This document shows, piece after piece, positions 11,720 through 22,598 of a DNA stretch of 64,000 nucleotides. The notes below the pieces were generated by a model. That model saw only the letters and a program-made list of their open reading frames with translations. It ran no database searches and was not told where the DNA came from. Origin of the DNA: Mixophyes australis (Eukaryota > Chordata > Amphibia > Anura > Limnodynastidae). Where the stretch lies: NCBI GenBank assembly GCA_036250195.1, contig JAVHZZ010000008.1:7802434-7866433 (forward strand), written 5' to 3'. How positions within the stretch are numbered: position 1 is the stretch's first letter; each line of letters starts with the position of its first letter. Position numbers and translations under genes: made by a program.

Positions 11720-12420
11720 TTTAAAGCTGGAAATTAAATTGTAGTATGCAAGAGAAGCCAAATACCTGGATCTGTTGGAACCTCACTTCCAGGAATGGTG
11801 GAGGAGATCTGAATAAACCCCTCCACCAAAAGGGGACAATCTGCTGGCCAATAGCTGAATTCCATCTCCAACAAGTGGAGGGAGTATTTGGGGGAGTCTT
11901 ATTAAGCAGACACGGGCATCTATACCACCTAGTCAAGATTTTATACTGCATCTGTAGAGCAAAATGCGTTAGTTAAGATCTTCAGTCTATGTGCTGTATG
12001 AAGGGTTACATTAAGGTCTCTCTGCCAGGCCTTGGTATAGTAGGGTAACGAGGGGTGGGAGCGATCAAGGATGATCTGGAAAATGTGTTAGACACTAAGG
12101 GATTGAGTGCTAATACCGAGGTCTTCAAATGGGGAGGTTTGTCTAGAGAGGTTCTGAGCCCGTCCAAGCTCCCACAAAAAGTGTTTTATTTGCAGGTACG
12201 TCCACTGCTCCCTGAGAGGGAGAGAGAGTCTTGTAACACCGGGAAGTGGCCGTTGAGTCAACCAACTGACCCTGAGTGGGTGTTCTCTTCCCCAAAACTT
12301 CAGTGTCCAGAGATTAATACTCAGATGGAATCTAGAGTTATTTGTGATTGGTGTTAGCGGAGAAACAATGGAAGAAATTTGTTTGAGCGTCCTAAGATTT
12401 TTCCACATCCTCAGAGTTGG
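11720..12420 (-). pseudogene. Tx1-type (L1 clade) LINE ORF2 C-terminal relic
   Basis: Two minus-strand pieces lie in the right order for the end of a Tx1-like LINE protein. The upstream piece (12408-12088) holds REQWTYLQIKHFLWEL and SRQTSPFED. The downstream piece (11951-11721) holds YKILTRWYRCP, then TPSTCWRWNS and QIVPFWW, which match the Cys/His C-terminal region (WRC...H..W.C) with the expected cysteine and histidine ligands partly lost. The frames are broken between the pieces and no reverse transcriptase core is present. Family assignment comes from motif recall, not a search. Confidence 0.6.
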
Positions 12421-12451
12421 TTCTATTGTTGGGTGAGAAATTGCTGAGATA

Positions 12452-12666
12452 TTCCAAAAACATACTGGTAGGTTAATTGGCTGCTATCAAATTGACCCTA
12501 GTCTGTGTGTCTGTGTGTCTGTGTCTGTGTGTGTGTGTGTGTATGTTAGGGAATTTAGACTGTAAGCTCCAATGGGGCAGGGACTGATGTGAGTGAGTTC
12601 TCTGTACAGCGCTGCGGAATTAGTAGCGCTATATAAATAGTTAATGATGATGATGATGATGATGAT
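12452..12666 (+). mobile_element. tRNA-SINE, 5'-truncated
   Basis: Starts within CCAAAAACATACTGGTAGG, contains a GT-rich stretch, then ACTGTAAGCTCCAATGGGGC and GCGCTATATAAATA, ending in (GAT)n. The tRNA-like head is missing. Confidence 0.88.
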
Positions 12667-12854
12667 ATTCTCTATCCAAGGCATTATATCAGGTGGGATT
12701 GATGTAGTTTGGTTTTCAATGTCTATCCACTGCTGATATATATTTTTTATACATTGTAGTGACAAAAGATTTCCACTATTCCACTAAGACACCTCTATTA
12801 GATCACACATGAAGAGGCAACTGCAGCAATGGAAGAGCCATAACCAAACAAGGA

Positions 12855-13188
12855 GCCTGATTCATTAAAGATCTTAACTTGAGAAACTACTTATTTCAGT
12901 CTCCTGGACAAAACCATGTTACAATGCAAGGGGTGCAAATTAGGATTTTGTTTTGCACATAAGTTAAATACTGACTGTTTTTTCATGTAGCACACAAATA
13001 TCAACTTTAAATTTCAGTGTACAAATAAGCTATCAAGTATTTGTGTGCTACATGAAAAAACAGTCAGTATTTAACTTATGTGCAAAACAGAAAACTAATT
13101 TGCACCCCTTGTATTGTAACATGGTTTTGTCCAGGAGACTGAAATAAGTAGTTTCTCAAGTTAAGATCCTTAATAAATCAGGCCCCAG
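12855..13188. mobile_element. Fold-back MITE at the outer edge of the left arm
   Basis: GCCTGATTCATTAA at the left and TTAATAAATCAGGCCCC at the right; the arms carry TTTGCACCCCTTG/ACATGGTTTTGTCC and meet at a 37-bp centre. A cross-shaped fold of this element alone is possible. Confidence 0.85.
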
Positions 13189-13699
13189 ATTCCTAAGGGT
13201 AGGTGTTCACAATGTCAAAGTACTGTCAAAGTATTTGTTAATAAAGGCTACGAGGGGGAGGAAGGAAAGAGAGATGGGGGTGGACAAGTACCTCGGAACC
13301 CAGGTGAAATACACTCATAAGTATGACTGGAGCATCATACCTGCCATGGGGGACAGACTTTTATCAGACACAGATGGGTCAGTCTAAAGCAGCGATAGGG
13401 ACCCTGACACAGTTCAGTGGACGCCTGGTGCGGCCCTCTAACTTTCAAAAGGGCCACAGTGACATTACCCTAAATCTCAGTAATAAGTTAAATAAAACAT
13501 TTAATCAAAGAAATAGACACCTATCTGTAATAACATATCAGCATGTTACACAAGTGTTACAGGCTATATCAATAAAGCAGGAGGGAGCTGGGGGCTGCAG
13601 GGGACGGCTCGGAGGGCCGCCTATAGCCCATCACTGGTCTACAATGTATTGCCGACAGTGTGGTGGATAAGATATTTTGAGACAAGAGAGGAGATGTAT

Positions 13700-13980
13700 G
13701 TTGGGGCAGCTTTGTTGAACTGCCTTGTAGGTTAGTAAAAGTATTTTATATTGTATTTGGTAGAAAACAGGCAGCCAGTGTAGACTGACAGAGTGATTCA
13801 ACAGAGGAATAACGATTTGCAAGGAAAATCTATCTTGCCGCTGCATGCAAAATATTGTAGAGGTTTGAGTCTGTTTTGGGGAAGACCAGTAAGGATGGAA
13901 TTGCAATAGTCAATGCGGGAGATGATAAGTGCATGAATTAGGCCATTGGCACTATACCTTCTTAAATGTCTTAGGTGAGT
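13700..13980 (-). pseudogene. L2/CR1-type LINE reverse-transcriptase C-terminal relic (left arm)
   Basis: In minus-strand frames it reads as the IDYCNSILTGLPQ...LHWLPVFYQIQYKILLLTYKA region found at the end of L2-type ORF2 proteins, just after the polymerase. Frameshifts split the match over two frames. It has no catalytic residues. The same relic is in the other arm at 15,630-15,960. Confidence 0.75.
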
Positions 13981-14905
13981 TATTCAGAATATACGCAACG
14001 CGCTCCAATTTACTAACATAACATATCCTGTTCATTACAGCTGCCAGCACTGAGGGGGTCCGAGGATCTTCCGGATGCAGTAATTTGAGAGGTCACAGAG
14101 CTGCAAATATGCTGAATACGTTTTTTTTTTAATATACAGGGTTTTTTTAGTATATGTTTAGGAGTATATTAACATCACTTGTGTATTACAATTTACTTAT
14201 ATCAAAACCACATTTTCTACTTTAAATGTCATTTTTCATTACATTATTGTAATGATTTTTTTGGGGGGTATAAAACGTGAAAGCTGCGATAATGTGACCA
14301 GTAGCAGCCTATGATGTAATGAGGCTTATCTCAGCAATATGGTTTACCGTCCTCACTGAAGCTGCAAAACACCTATCGTAAAACAGATGCGACTGAGCCG
14401 CCATATTAGCGACCCCGACAAAACGTGTGATAAATCAACATGGCAAGAAAAGAACCATCCTGTATGCAAATAGTATTCACACGAGAGGGGGACAATTAGT
14501 CAAAATAAAACAAAGAGGAAAAGGCCAATGGGTGTCGTCAATTCCATTCTACAGTAATGATCGTCTATTTGGTAAATTGGTGAGTTTGTTTTACAAGCAG
14601 CGCAGTCTGCTTTTGTCTGTACTTAGATCGTAATTCGGTCTTTAAATAATATCTCGTCATAATAAAGCTAATATTTCACAGTGTTTATTAGGAGTTCTCT
14701 AGCTCTGTGTGTCTTTTCAAAATTCAGTTCTGGGGATGGAAAGCCAGGCTGCCGGAATAGAACACAGTACCATGTGCAAGGATTGTAGCAATAAACTACA
14801 ACTCCCATCAGTCATTGCACCCAGTAGCAGCAATAGACTGACTATTTGTCTCTGCCCTGTGACATCATCATGAAACACCCTGCAGCATGATTGGAAGAGC
14901 TAAGC

Positions 14906-15213
14906 TGGGTACACACTACAGGTTTTTCACCAGATTATCGGGTCAATCACGCGATAAGTGACTGTTAGATCCGATATAGCAATGATCATGTTTTATCGTT
15001 CCAAAGCACAACTTATCATTTCATTTGATTTTATAAACGGACTAAAAATCTCTAAACGATGGAACGATGTTGGACGAATGTGGCAGTGTGCACGCACTCA
15101 CCACCAGCAGTGTAGGCAGATATCTGTGCAGTGTACAGAGTCAGGATCTTCTCAGCAGATGGTTATGAGAGATGAAGATCACAGATCTGAAGGTAAATCG
15201 TGTAGGTGTGTAC
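14906..15213. mobile_element. Possible non-autonomous DNA element in the palindrome spacer
   Basis: GGGTACACACTACAGGTTTT at the left mirrors AATCGTGTAGGTGTGTACA at the right, giving an imperfect terminal inverted repeat. The interior is AT-rich with CGAT words. A CCCGG...GAGAGTTGGCAAGTATG fragment follows at 15,276-15,329. Confidence 0.55.
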
Positions 15214-15629
15214 ACATAGATTGGCATGCTCATCGGGACTTTCAGTGGTTGGTAAAATCGTTAACGTTGACGCATCCTGCCCGGAATTCGAGAGTCTCCC
15301 AGACATTTTGGGAGAGTTGGCAAGTATGATATATTTGCACCATTGTAACTTATGGTCAAAATGATCAAACACACACAAGGGTCTATTCTCATTAGCAGGC
15401 AATTAACCTACCAGTATAAATTGTAATACACAAGTGATGTTAATATACTCCTAAACATATACTAAAAAAACCCTGTATATTAAAAAAAAAACGTATTCAG
15501 CATATTTGCAGCTCTGTGACCTCTCAAATTACTGCATCCGGAAGATCCTCGGACCCCCTCAGTGCTGGCAGCTGTAATGAACAGGATATGTTATGTTAGT
15601 AAATTGGAGCGCGTTGCGTATATTCTGAA

Positions 15630-15960
15630 TAACTCACCTAAGACATTTAAGAAGGTATAGTGCCAATGGCCTAATTCATGCACTTATCATCTCCCGCATT
15701 GACTATTGCAATTCCATCCTTACTGGTCTTCCCCAAAACAGACTCAAACCTCTACAATATTTTGCATGCAGCGGCAAGATAGATTTTCCTTGCAAATCGT
15801 TATTCCTCTGTTGAATCACTCTGTCAGTCTACACTGGCTGCCTGTTTTCTACCAAATACAATATAAAATACTTTTACTAACCTACAAGGCAGTTCAACAA
15901 AGCTGCCCCAACATACATCTCCTCTCTTGTCTCAAAATATCTTATCCACCACACTGTCGG
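15630..15960 (+). pseudogene. L2/CR1-type LINE reverse-transcriptase C-terminal relic (right arm)
   Basis: Mirror copy of the left-arm relic. The clearest text is SVSLHWLPVFYQIQYKILLL, with IDYCN-type residues upstream in another frame. Not functional. Confidence 0.75.
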
Positions 15961-16426
15961 CAATACATTGTAGACCAGTGATGGGCTATAGGCGGCCCTC
16001 CGAGCCGTCCCCTGCAGCCCCCAGCTCCCTCCTGCTTTATTGATATAGCCTGTAACACTTGTGTAACATGCTGATATGTTATTACAGATAGGTGTCTATT
16101 TCTTTGATTAAATGTTTTATTTAACTTATTACTGAGATTTAGGGTAATGTCACTGTGGCCCTTTTGAAAGTTAGAGGGCCGCACCAGGCGTCCACTGAAC
16201 TGTGTCAGGGTCCCTATCGCTGCTTTAGACTGACCCATCTGTGTCTGATAAAAGTCTGTCCCCCATGGCAGGTATGATGCTCCAGTCATACTTATGAGTG
16301 TATTTCACCTGGGTTCCGAGGTACTTGTCCACCCCCATCTCTCTTTCCTTCCTCCCCCTCGTAGCCTTTATTAACAAATACTTTGACAGTACTTTGACAT
16401 TGTGAACACCTACCCTTAGGAATCTG

Positions 16427-16756
16427 GGGCCTGATTTATTAAGGATCTTAACTTGAGAAACTACTTATTTCAGTCTCCTGGACAAAACCATGTTACAATA
16501 CAAGGGGTGCAAATTAGTTTTCTGTTTTGCACATAAGTTAAATACTGACTGTTTTTTCATGTAGCACACAAATACTTGATAGCTTATTTGTACACTGAAA
16601 TTTAAAGTTGATATTTGTGTGCTACATGAAAAAACAGTCAGTATTTAACATATGTGCAAAACAGAACACTCATTTGCACTCTTGCATTGTAACATGGTTT
16701 TGTCCAGGAGACTTAAATAAGAAACCTCTTAATTTAAGATCCTTAATGAATCAGGC
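16427..16756. mobile_element. Fold-back MITE at the outer edge of the right arm
   Basis: Partner of 12,855-13,188. The inner half (16,427 to about 16,620) matches the other copy's inner half; the outer half carries several changes such as GAACACTCATTTGCACTCTT. Confidence 0.85.
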
Positions 16757-17047
16757 CCTATGTTACCGATTATCTAACAAGTTCCTAAGACATTTGAATA
16801 GTTATTTGTCTATCATATTTGTAATGTCGTTCTACGTTCATACACGACCTATTTCAGCTGTGAGACCACGGTCTACTTCTGCTTTTCCCAGTCGCAGGAG
16901 CTTGGGCGGAATTTAATAATTGATGTACTAAGAAAAGCAGCATTAACGTCAGGTAATTTAGTTCAGCCAAGGTCATTGCAGTTGGAAAGTAAGTAGGAGA
17001 AAGGATAACAGACTCCTGACTGTAGTGGATGAAAGATACACGTTATA

Positions 17048-17156
17048 TTTAGACTGTAAGCTCCAATGGGGCAAGGACTGATGTGGGTGAGTGCTCTGTA
17101 CAGCGCTGCGGAATTAGTGGCGCTATATAAATAAATGGTGATGATGATGATGATAT
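17048..17156 (+). mobile_element. tRNA-SINE, 3' tail only
   Basis: TTTAGACTGTAAGCTCCAATG, then GCGCTATATAAATAAATG and (GAT)n. The 5' part is absent. Confidence 0.85.
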
Positions 17157-17227
17157 ATGATCATTATATATGAAAAAACTCAGGACAGAAATACTGCCAT
17201 TAGTTTAGGAAAAGTAACATGCTAAAC

Positions 17228-17400
17228 CAACGATGGGTAATCTGATACACTTCAGGGGCCACATGTAAGGCCCCTTAACCTTCAAAGGGCCACATGGACA
17301 GCCCTTTAACCTTCAAAGGGCCGCACATTACTCTTAATCTCAGTAAGAAGATAAAATAATACATTTAATCAAACTAAGAGACACCTATCTGTAATGACAG
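17228..17400. mobile_element. GGCCCTTTGAAGG-type repeat fragment
   Basis: Contains two tandem CCTTCAAAGGGCC words and CAGTAAGAAGATAAAATAAT, ACACCTATCTGTAAT. The same words occur in both palindrome arms (about 13,430-13,650 and 15,960-16,190). Probably a dispersed non-autonomous element; superfamily unknown. Confidence 0.5.
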
Positions 17401-17539
17401 TTTTACAGTATTTAAAACAACTCTGTGTCGTATCCATGGGCCACTGAATTGGAGAACTCTTAAAAGCACAGAAGCAGCTGTAAAAAAAAATGAAAAAGAA
17501 AGCAATATATGGATAGTTGTATAAAAGTTGTAGGAGGGC

Positions 17540-17566
17540 ACACACACACACACACACACACACACC
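17540..17566. repeat. (CA)n microsatellite
   Basis: About 13 CA dinucleotides. Confidence 0.9.
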
Positions 17567-17774
17567 AATAAATTAAAGTCACCTGAAGGTGGACTTTCAA
17601 TGCTTTTTCGACTTCCAGGTTTCTGTCATTCTGAGTATGGAAAATGTAGCCCTAACTAATGAGGTGCTCAAGGCGACAGGGAGTGAAGAATGGAAACTAA
17701 CACCAGCCTCTACTTACATCTGGGTGCCCAAATTCCTATCACAAAACTTTCTTGCATACAATTCCTGCCACTGT

Positions 17775-17788
17775 CCAGCAGAGGGCAG
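17775..17788 (+). promoter_or_regulatory. Candidate CTCF motif
   Basis: CCAGCAGAGGGCAG fits the vertebrate CTCF core CCASYAGRKGGCRS at all 14 positions. It sits in sequence I could not assign to a repeat. Occupancy cannot be judged from sequence. Confidence 0.4.
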
Positions 17789-17969
17789 GACGGAGACAGG
17801 AACCTGTACTGCTAGTTCACAGGACACTGTACAATTTTCCAACTGCAACTCAGAAGTCACAGAACTGTAACGCCACAGTACACAGCAGGCTCATACCTTG
17901 GCAGAGGGTGACAGTTATGATTTTATTACAAGCCCATGCGCAAGTGACACTTTCAGAAAAAAATATTGT

Positions 17970-18940
17970 GGGTCTGATTCATCCTGGAACGTAATGTGAA
18001 CAAAACTTGCGTTTAACAAAAAACGCACATAACTTGTACGCACGTACGTCCATATTCAAATACAAGCGGATCTCAAGATACGTTTCCAGTTGAATCTGGG
18101 TAACTATAAGTATACTCTGGCTATGCAGTACTTGCTCTAAATAGACAGATAGAACCATACTTGCCTACTTTCAGGCAGTGCAGTCTGGAAAAGGGGCGTG
18201 ACTAGAGGGCGGGAGGGGGCGGGGCGTGGTCAATCGCATCATTTGACCTCGCCCCTTGCAACAAAAATGCTGGGTTTTTTCATGGGTGGGGCAGGGCCAA
18301 AATGACGCAATTCACCGCAAATCGCGTTATTTTGGCAAGGGAATTGCGGCATGCGGTAGACTTGCCTGCTCTCCCGGGAGTCCGGGAGAAAAAACCCGGG
18401 TTTCGGGAGCCTCCGGACATTCCAGGAGAGTTGGCAAGTATGGATACAACAGACTGAAGGATACACCCAATGCATATGTGCAATATAAAATCCTATCAGA
18501 ACGCATGTATAAATTTGTTTTAGAAAAATAAATGTACAACTTAATGCTATAACCATTAAAATTCATATATTTAAAAATATATATATATATATATATATAT
18601 ATTTGTAATTTATTTTTTAGATACATAAATAAGGATGTTCTTGATGCCTACTGTACATAAAATGCATTTTTATATTTAATAACAAATGTTGTGGCATACA
18701 CAGGTGTAGTCATCACTATCAGCCGGCACATACACCTGCCCTGTAGCTGGAGCTAGTGATACTACTAATAAACATGTAGATGATGAACTTGAATCGACTG
18801 CATCTGCGTTGGGACACACTGGAAACACCATTACAGTACATTGGCCATGTTCGCTCCTTCCCTCTCCTGTCCCACCTCTTAAGTCGTAGTGTCAGCTGCA
18901 TTCGGACATGACCTATCATTTATTCCCCACATTGACTATC
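17970..18940. mobile_element. Long GGGCCTGATTC-type element, interrupted
   Basis: Starts GGTCTGATTCATCCTGG. It holds TACAAGCGGATCT, ACACCTGCCCTGTAGCTGG and the GTACATTGGCCATGTT words shared with 2,097-2,762. It is interrupted by the short element at 18,157-18,442 and a (TA)n run. After the L2 insertion (18,955-19,836) it appears to resume at about 19,838-19,940 (GATGCATCTG, TCTGTGGCATGCG). Confidence 0.6.
18157..18442. mobile_element. Short hAT-like non-autonomous element (CATACTTGCC family), nested
   Basis: It starts CATACTTGCCTACTTTCAGG and ends GAGAGTTGGCAAGTATG. The flanks are GATAGAAC and GATACAAC, an 8-bp duplication with one mismatch. It lies inside a longer GGGCCTGATTC-type element that starts near 17,970, so it is the younger of the two. 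Confidence 0.8.
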
Positions 18941-18954
18941 TAAATCATGTTACA

Positions 18955-19836
18955 TACATCTAAAGAACATTTCCAGGATACGCACATATCTCACACAAGA
19001 CACTGCAAAAACCTTAATTCTTGCACTCATCATCGCCCGCATTGACTATTGCAATTCCCTCCTTACTGGTCTTCCCAAAGTCAGACTTGAACCCCTACAA
19101 TCTATTTTGCATGCAGCGGCTAGATTGATTTTCCTTGCAAAACGTTCTTCCTCTGCTGAGCCACTCTGTCAGTCTCTACATTGGTTGCCTGTATTTCAAC
19201 GAATCCAATATAAAATTCTTCTACTAACATACAAGGCTGTCAACAAAATTGCACCGACATACATCTCTTCACTGGTCTCAAAATATCTCCCTACTTGACA
19301 CCTCCTTTCTGCACAAGATCTGCATCTCTCTTCCACTCTCATCACATCCTCCCATTCACGGTTACAGGACTTTTTTCGGGCTGCACCCACTTTGTGGAAT
19401 TCCCTCCTTCGCACAATAAGACTTTCCTCTAGTCTTCAAACCTTCAAGCCTTTCTGAAAACCCACCTCTTCAGACAAGCTTATGATATTCCTCAACCACC
19501 CTCTTAATCTTCCTAGGTTACCCTATTACCACCCTCTACACAGCTAACACAAGACAACAACCCTCTGATCAACATTGCTGTGCGATTGATCTCACAGCTC
19601 ACTAAATACTATTTATCTTTGCATTTTAGCTGGTCCAGTGTGCAATATGATGTAACACATGCCCTTGTGTTTCAAACTCCCATTGTCCTATAGATTGTAA
19701 GCTTGTGAGCAGGGTTCTCTTACCTTTCTGTCTGTATGTATTACCCAGTATTGTCTTATTAATGTTTGTTCCCAATTGTAAAACACTACGGTATTTGATG
19801 GCGCTATATAAATAAATGATGATGATGATGATGATG
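18955..19836 (+). mobile_element. L2-type LINE, 3' end (5'-truncated)
   Basis: The coding part reads IARIDYCNSLLTGLPKVRLE, then AAARLIFLAKRSSS and LHWLPVFQRIQYKILLLTYKA, the region C-terminal to the polymerase domain of L2/CR1 LINEs. The 3' part has GATTGTAAGCTTGTGAGCAGGG and GGCGCTATATAAATAAATG with a (GAT)n tail. The piece is 5'-truncated, as is usual for LINE insertions, and lies inside a DNA transposon. One of the best-preserved LINE tails in the window, but it has stops and no polymerase core. Confidence 0.85.
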
Positions 19837-20299
19837 AACTGCATGCATCTGCCTTCACTGGTGTAAGTCACGTTCTGTGGCATGCGTAGAGCTGTTACAC
19901 ACATAATACACCACTCAGATGGACCTAAGTCTGAAGATGAATTAGGATCTGTGTGTAGCTTACACTGGTTTGTTTTCCACAATGATGTTAGAGGGAAGAA
20001 GCTCAATGTTCCACAAGGTATTATCTATTCAAATAAATTTTTTATAAATACATTTTGTAAATAACATAAGTTGTACAAGCTGTCTGGCAGGTTTATTAGC
20101 TCGCAGCAGAAAGGGATAATACCGATAGGTTTAAGCTAAGTATCAAAGATAGGGATAAATAATACTAACTCCTGTATTTTTCGGGTGGGTCAGGAAACCA
20201 ACAGATTGTACACAAGGTATCAGTGCAATAATATTTCAACACACAACGTGTTGACAACACAACTCCAAATATTAGGATATTTTGCCACAAAACCTTCTG

Positions 20300-20790
20300 G
20301 CGTTTGTCAGAAGATACAATAACAATCCAAAGGACACATCCAAGTCAACCAAGAAACTGCTTTAGAAGAGGAAGAAAAAGTCTTGGAATAGCCAAGTCAG
20401 AGCCAGAACTCAATCCCATTGAAAACCTTGTGGATGGTGTAAAGAGGGCTGTGCACGGGAGATACCCTCGTAATTTAATGGACTTTGAGGTTCTTTTTTG
20501 CGGAGAAGATGGGGATAGAGTTGTAAAGTCCAGGTGTGCGATATTGAGACTTATTCAAAGCGACTCAAAGCTATAATAAAAGCGAAAGGTGCCTCCACAA
20601 AGTATTATAAATGAGGTATGAACACTTATGCAATCATTGTATTGTAGGTCTTTTATTTTCACTTATTTTTCTAAACATGATCTATTTGTTTTACACTTGG
20701 ATGTAAAGTCACAATAAAGGTCTGAAATGATTGATGTTGATTTCAGGCTTTACACCACAAACACCTGCAGTAAGGGTGTGTAGACTTTGA
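20300..20790 (+). pseudogene. Tc1-like transposase C-terminal relic
   Basis: The frame 20304-20576 contains SEPELNPIENLVDGVKRAVHGRYPRNL, in which the E of NPIEN is the third catalytic acid of the DDE/D set. Just upstream another frame reads PKDTSKSTKKLL, the segment after the second catalytic Asp, so there is at least one frameshift and a stop. Typical Tc1 words (DNDPKHTSKS, PSQSPDLNPIEN) have several changes. A terminal-repeat-like GTGTGTAGACTTTGATATAC lies at about 20,775. Dead element. Confidence 0.8.
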
Positions 20791-22199
20791 TATACCCACA
20801 GTATACACAGTGAGGACTTACACATATCACATTGTGCAGTGACCATTATCCTTATATGACACTGTAATTCTCATGTGCTGTTCATGACTAGCGCAGCTGT
20901 TTTCAACCTCACATCCGATGGGCCAGGTGTTGGCCGCTATAGCCAGTCAGTAACGCACTCTGCGGCCTGACTTCATCCTTCCTTTTGAGCGCAACACTCG
21001 TTAAAAGGTCAAATTCAGCAAAGAAGAGAAGACGTAGATAAAAGGCTTCAATATGACCCCTGAGCACACGGTGCCAAAAATTCTGATGCAGGTGCAGCAT
21101 GCTGAAATATATTTGGGCCTAGAGATTTGTTTTTGAGTGTTCTCCAACTCGCAAATTGTTATGAAAAGTTAAGTCTATTGTTATGTCTGCTGACGTGATA
21201 TGGCCAATAGCTTTACCCGCTCAGTACGTATTTTTATTATAGGAGTCATTGCAGATCTATAATGGACAAATCATTTTAAAGGGATTTTAGCAATATTTCT
21301 TATTCTCCCTTGTCAAATGTATATATTAAAGGATGAAGACATAAATGTATTATTGTTATAGGACTTTACCCAGTTTCTATGAATTCTGCTTACAGAATTT
21401 CAGCATTCAGTAGAGTTGCCATAGTTTATCCTCTCTTCCACATAACTTTTGTCTTCTCCTGGAGCTCTCACATCAGTTTTATTAACGAGTGATTATCCTC
21501 TCACAATACAATAGCTTGGGGGCGTGGCTTGGCTTAGTGTTAAAATATATGTGTTACATCATCGGGGTGGTAATTGCTTTGGTTAGGTCCTGTACCCTAA
21601 ATTTGCTGATAGCCTGAACAGAGGGATAACATAAGCTATGTCTAACATACATTCCCCTGTGCTAGACACACTGAAGCAGAGAACAATCTTTAAGGTTACA
21701 GTCCCTTTAAAACACTTCTATACGAAACTGGCGCCAGCGTGAATTTTGGCTGTGAACCCAACACAGAGAACATGTCAGGCTGCAGATTAGAGTCACCGCA
21801 CACAACACCTGGTGCCGGAGGAAGTATGGTAATGGGTTTGGGCACAAATGATGAGAAATAAATGACAGTGGTGCTAGAAAGATTCAAATGAAAAGGATTT
21901 CCTCAGCAGTGACATTTCATGCACAGGGATAATATATCAGACAAATTACTGAGAGTGAAATATGCTAAAAAAAAAAACAGAATAAAGGACTGTCTGTAGG
22001 AAATGCGTTCAGGTGAGATACAATAATGGCCATTCTATGAAATCACAGAAACATTCACCAATGTTGCAAAACAGCGCTGGCTTAGTCTGACTGACATCCG
22101 TCAAGTAGAGGTAGAAAAGTGTCCTCTACTTATTATCGTCAATGGGGAACAAACTGACCTGTAAATCAGGGGAACAATTGTCAGTGTAGAATAGAAGTG
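20791..22199. other. Unassigned
   Basis: No domain recognised in the small ORFs; no repeat recognised apart from a TGGGGGCGTGGCTTGG word at 21,518. Confidence 0.4.
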
Positions 22200-22287
22200 A
22201 GTTTCAGTGTTGTAACAAGCAGGTGCTTGCTGGGCTGGGGGGCAGGAGAGCATCTGCCCCCCGAAACTGTCCCATGGTGGGCTACCT
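22200..22287. repeat. Fragment shared with 47,790-47,860 (inverted)
   Basis: GCTGGGCTGGGGGGCAGGAG and CCCATGGTGGGCTACCT are close to the reverse complement of the sequence at about 47,792-47,853. It marks another dispersed repeat of unknown class. Confidence 0.45.
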
Positions 22288-22590
22288 CACAGTTGCCAAC
22301 ATTGGCAGCTTGTGTCCTGGGAGGTCCAGGGGGCAGGTGGGTGTGTGGGGGCTGGGCTAGAAGAATCACGCCGTTAGCCCTGCCCCCAAAGCTGTCACCA
22401 CCCTTTTCGACCAATAAAACTAGGGGACGGGGCCACAATGATGCGTCCATGACGCCAATAAGCCCCGTCCCCTCCATTTACTTTTCCACAGCCGGTCAGG
22501 AATCGGGAGAATTGCCCTCTCTTCCGGGTCCGGGAGACTGACCCAGATTTCGGGAGTCTCCTGGATATTCCGGGAGAGTTGGCAAGTATG
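22288..22590. mobile_element. Short hAT-like non-autonomous element (CATACTTGCC family)
   Basis: The left end is CACAGTTGCCAACATTGG and the right end CCGGGAGAGTTGGCAAGTAT. The flanks GGCTACCT (22280-22287) and GGCTTCCT (22591-22598) differ at one of eight bases. GC-rich interior, no coding. Confidence 0.8.
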
Positions 22591-22598
22591 GGCTTCCT

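Larger units (their letters stand above)
12855..14195. repeat. Large inverted repeat, left arm
   Basis: This is the reverse complement of 15,417-16,756. Its 115-codon plus frame (13323-13670) and 91-codon minus frame (13631-13906) recur with identical residues in the other arm. The inner edge is at GTATTACAATTTA (14195). The outer edge is a palindromic MITE, whose outer half differs from its partner while the inner half matches base for base in the part I compared. The arm contains the MITE, a GGCCCTTTTGAAAG repeat and an L2 fragment. Confidence 0.93.
15417..16756. repeat. Large inverted repeat, right arm
   Basis: Reverse complement of 12,855-14,195 (see that entry). The spacer, 14,196-15,416, is about 1.2 kb and single copy in this window. 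Confidence 0.93.

Noticed and set aside
13323..13670. 115-codon ORF present twice (also 15942-16289)
   Set aside because: The identity comes from the inverted repeat, and the sequence has no recognisable domain; it spans a dispersed repeat.
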